A DNA stretch of 5,114 bases from Actinomycetota bacterium (lineage in GTDB: Bacteria; Actinomycetota; Humimicrobiia; Humimicrobiales; Humimicrobiaceae), in the NCBI GenBank assembly GCA_028697935.1, contig JAQVEM010000102.1:1-5114 (forward strand), read 5' to 3'. The position numbers and the translations under genes were made by a program. The notes beneath the pieces are model-generated. The model was not told the DNA's origin, did no database searches, and worked only from the letters and a program-made list of their open reading frames with translations. Of this stretch, positions 4,746 through 5,114 are shown piece by piece. Position 1 is the first letter of the stretch, and the number at the start of each line of letters is the position of its first letter.

Positions 4746-4775
4746 TTGACTGTATTAGCTTTACTGAAGTATATT
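4746..4775 (+). promoter_or_regulatory. Probable eno promoter
   Basis: TTGACT (4746-4751) and TATATT (4770-4775) are spaced by 18 bases and preceded by A/T-rich DNA. This is the best sigma70-type promoter in the window. Transcription should start near 4782, giving a leader of about 100 bases before eno. Confidence 0.6.
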
Positions 4776-4790
4776 ATTTAAGAAATCAGG

Positions 4791-4877
4791 ATGAATATAA
4801 AAATAAAAAAGGAAATATATAGTTATTATCAGGTTATTATTAATATAAGGTTATTATTAACAGGAAAGGAAGAATAA
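4791..4877 (+). CDS. Possible 28-codon leader ORF upstream of eno
   Basis: An ATG at 4791, about nine bases after the expected transcription start, opens a frame of 28 codons (MNIKIKKEIYSYYQVIINIR and so on) ending with TAA two bases before the eno ATG. There is no spaced ribosome binding site, so it would be nearly leaderless. Its coding sequence contains a 12-base direct repeat (4832-4843 and 4849-4860) and the eno ribosome binding site. It may be chance in AT-rich DNA. Confidence 0.2.
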   Translation: MNIKIKKEIYSYYQVIINIRLLLTGKEE

Positions 4878-4879
4878 TA

Positions 4880-5114
4880 ATGATAGACGGCACAGAAATT
4901 GTTGGGATTTTTGGAAGAGAAATTCTGGATTCAAGGGGTAATCCAACTGTTGAAGTTGAGACAATTCTTGATTGCGGAGCTACGGGAAGAGCTTCTGTAC
5001 CTTCGGGTGCATCTACCGGAGCATTTGAAGCAGTCGAATTAAGAGATGGTGATAAGAAAAGATATATGGGGAAAGGTACTCTGAAAGCGGTAGAAAATGT
5101 AAATTCTATTATAG
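4880..5114 (+). CDS. eno: Enolase, N-terminal part
   Basis: The first 78 codons of phosphopyruvate hydratase, which converts 2-phosphoglycerate to phosphoenolpyruvate in glycolysis. The protein opens MIDGTEIVGIFGREILDSRG and has the family signature REILDSRGNPTVEVE (about residues 13-27). The mobile active-site loop VPSGASTG (about 40-47) and EAVELRDGDKKRYMGKG follow. The start is supported by a strong AGGAAAGGAAG (4862-4872) seven bases before the ATG and by the normal N-terminus of the family. The gene runs off the right edge, so most of the catalytic barrel is not visible. It has its own promoter and is the only housekeeping gene in the window. Confidence 0.97.
   Translation, partial: MIDGTEIVGIFGREILDSRGNPTVEVETILDCGATGRASVPSGASTGAFEAVELRDGDKKRYMGKGTLKAVENVNSII

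Noticed and set aside
1..5114. CRISPR array
   Set aside because: The repeats seen are long dispersed duplications or short motifs, with no regular repeat-spacer spacing and no cas genes.

Overview
The window is AT-rich bacterial DNA with strong purine-rich ribosome binding sites, sigma70-type promoter elements, two type II signal-peptide lipoproteins and the start of a glycolytic enolase gene. This fits an AT-rich, probably anaerobic bacterium (Firmicutes- or Atribacterota-like). The sequence alone does not fix the lineage. It looks like an accessory region next to a housekeeping gene: toxin-antitoxin modules, unknown small genes, fragments of decayed genes and duplicated segments.

Left part (1-1060): the first 16 bases look like the last codons of a hicB gene. 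They are followed by about 240 bases that recur downstream of the complete hicB further right. Next come a short remnant of an Ada-type zinc-binding domain on the minus strand (282-386) and a minus-strand lipoprotein gene with a coiled coil (427-1002).

Middle (1061-2860): a complete hicAB toxin-antitoxin operon on the plus strand (1235-1658) is followed by the second copy of the 3' repeat. The repeat contains a palindrome and a hairpin with a T-run that resembles an intrinsic terminator. Converging on it from the minus strand are an unrecognised 184-residue acidic protein (2061-2615) and a 52-residue ORF (1931-2089) that overlaps its 3' end by 29 bases. The gap upstream of this pair is rich in nested inverted repeats.

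Right part (2858-5114): a minus-strand ORF resembling a winged helix (2963-3304) ends at a TAA, after which the same frame stays open for 34 more codons. Upstream of it lies a second lipoprotein (3332-3991). Its promoter region, ribosome binding site and signal peptide nearly copy those of the first lipoprotein, while the mature proteins are unrelated. A frameshifted C-terminal fragment of an IS91-type transposase (4245-4527) follows. Then comes a promoter, a short upstream ORF and the first 78 codons of eno (4880 onward).

The main theme is duplication and decay. Two hicAB loci probably flank the first lipoprotein and share a conserved 3' element. Two lipoproteins share a 5' module. At least two gene remnants (Ada-type domain, IS91 transposase) and one possible nonsense-interrupted gene lie between the intact genes.
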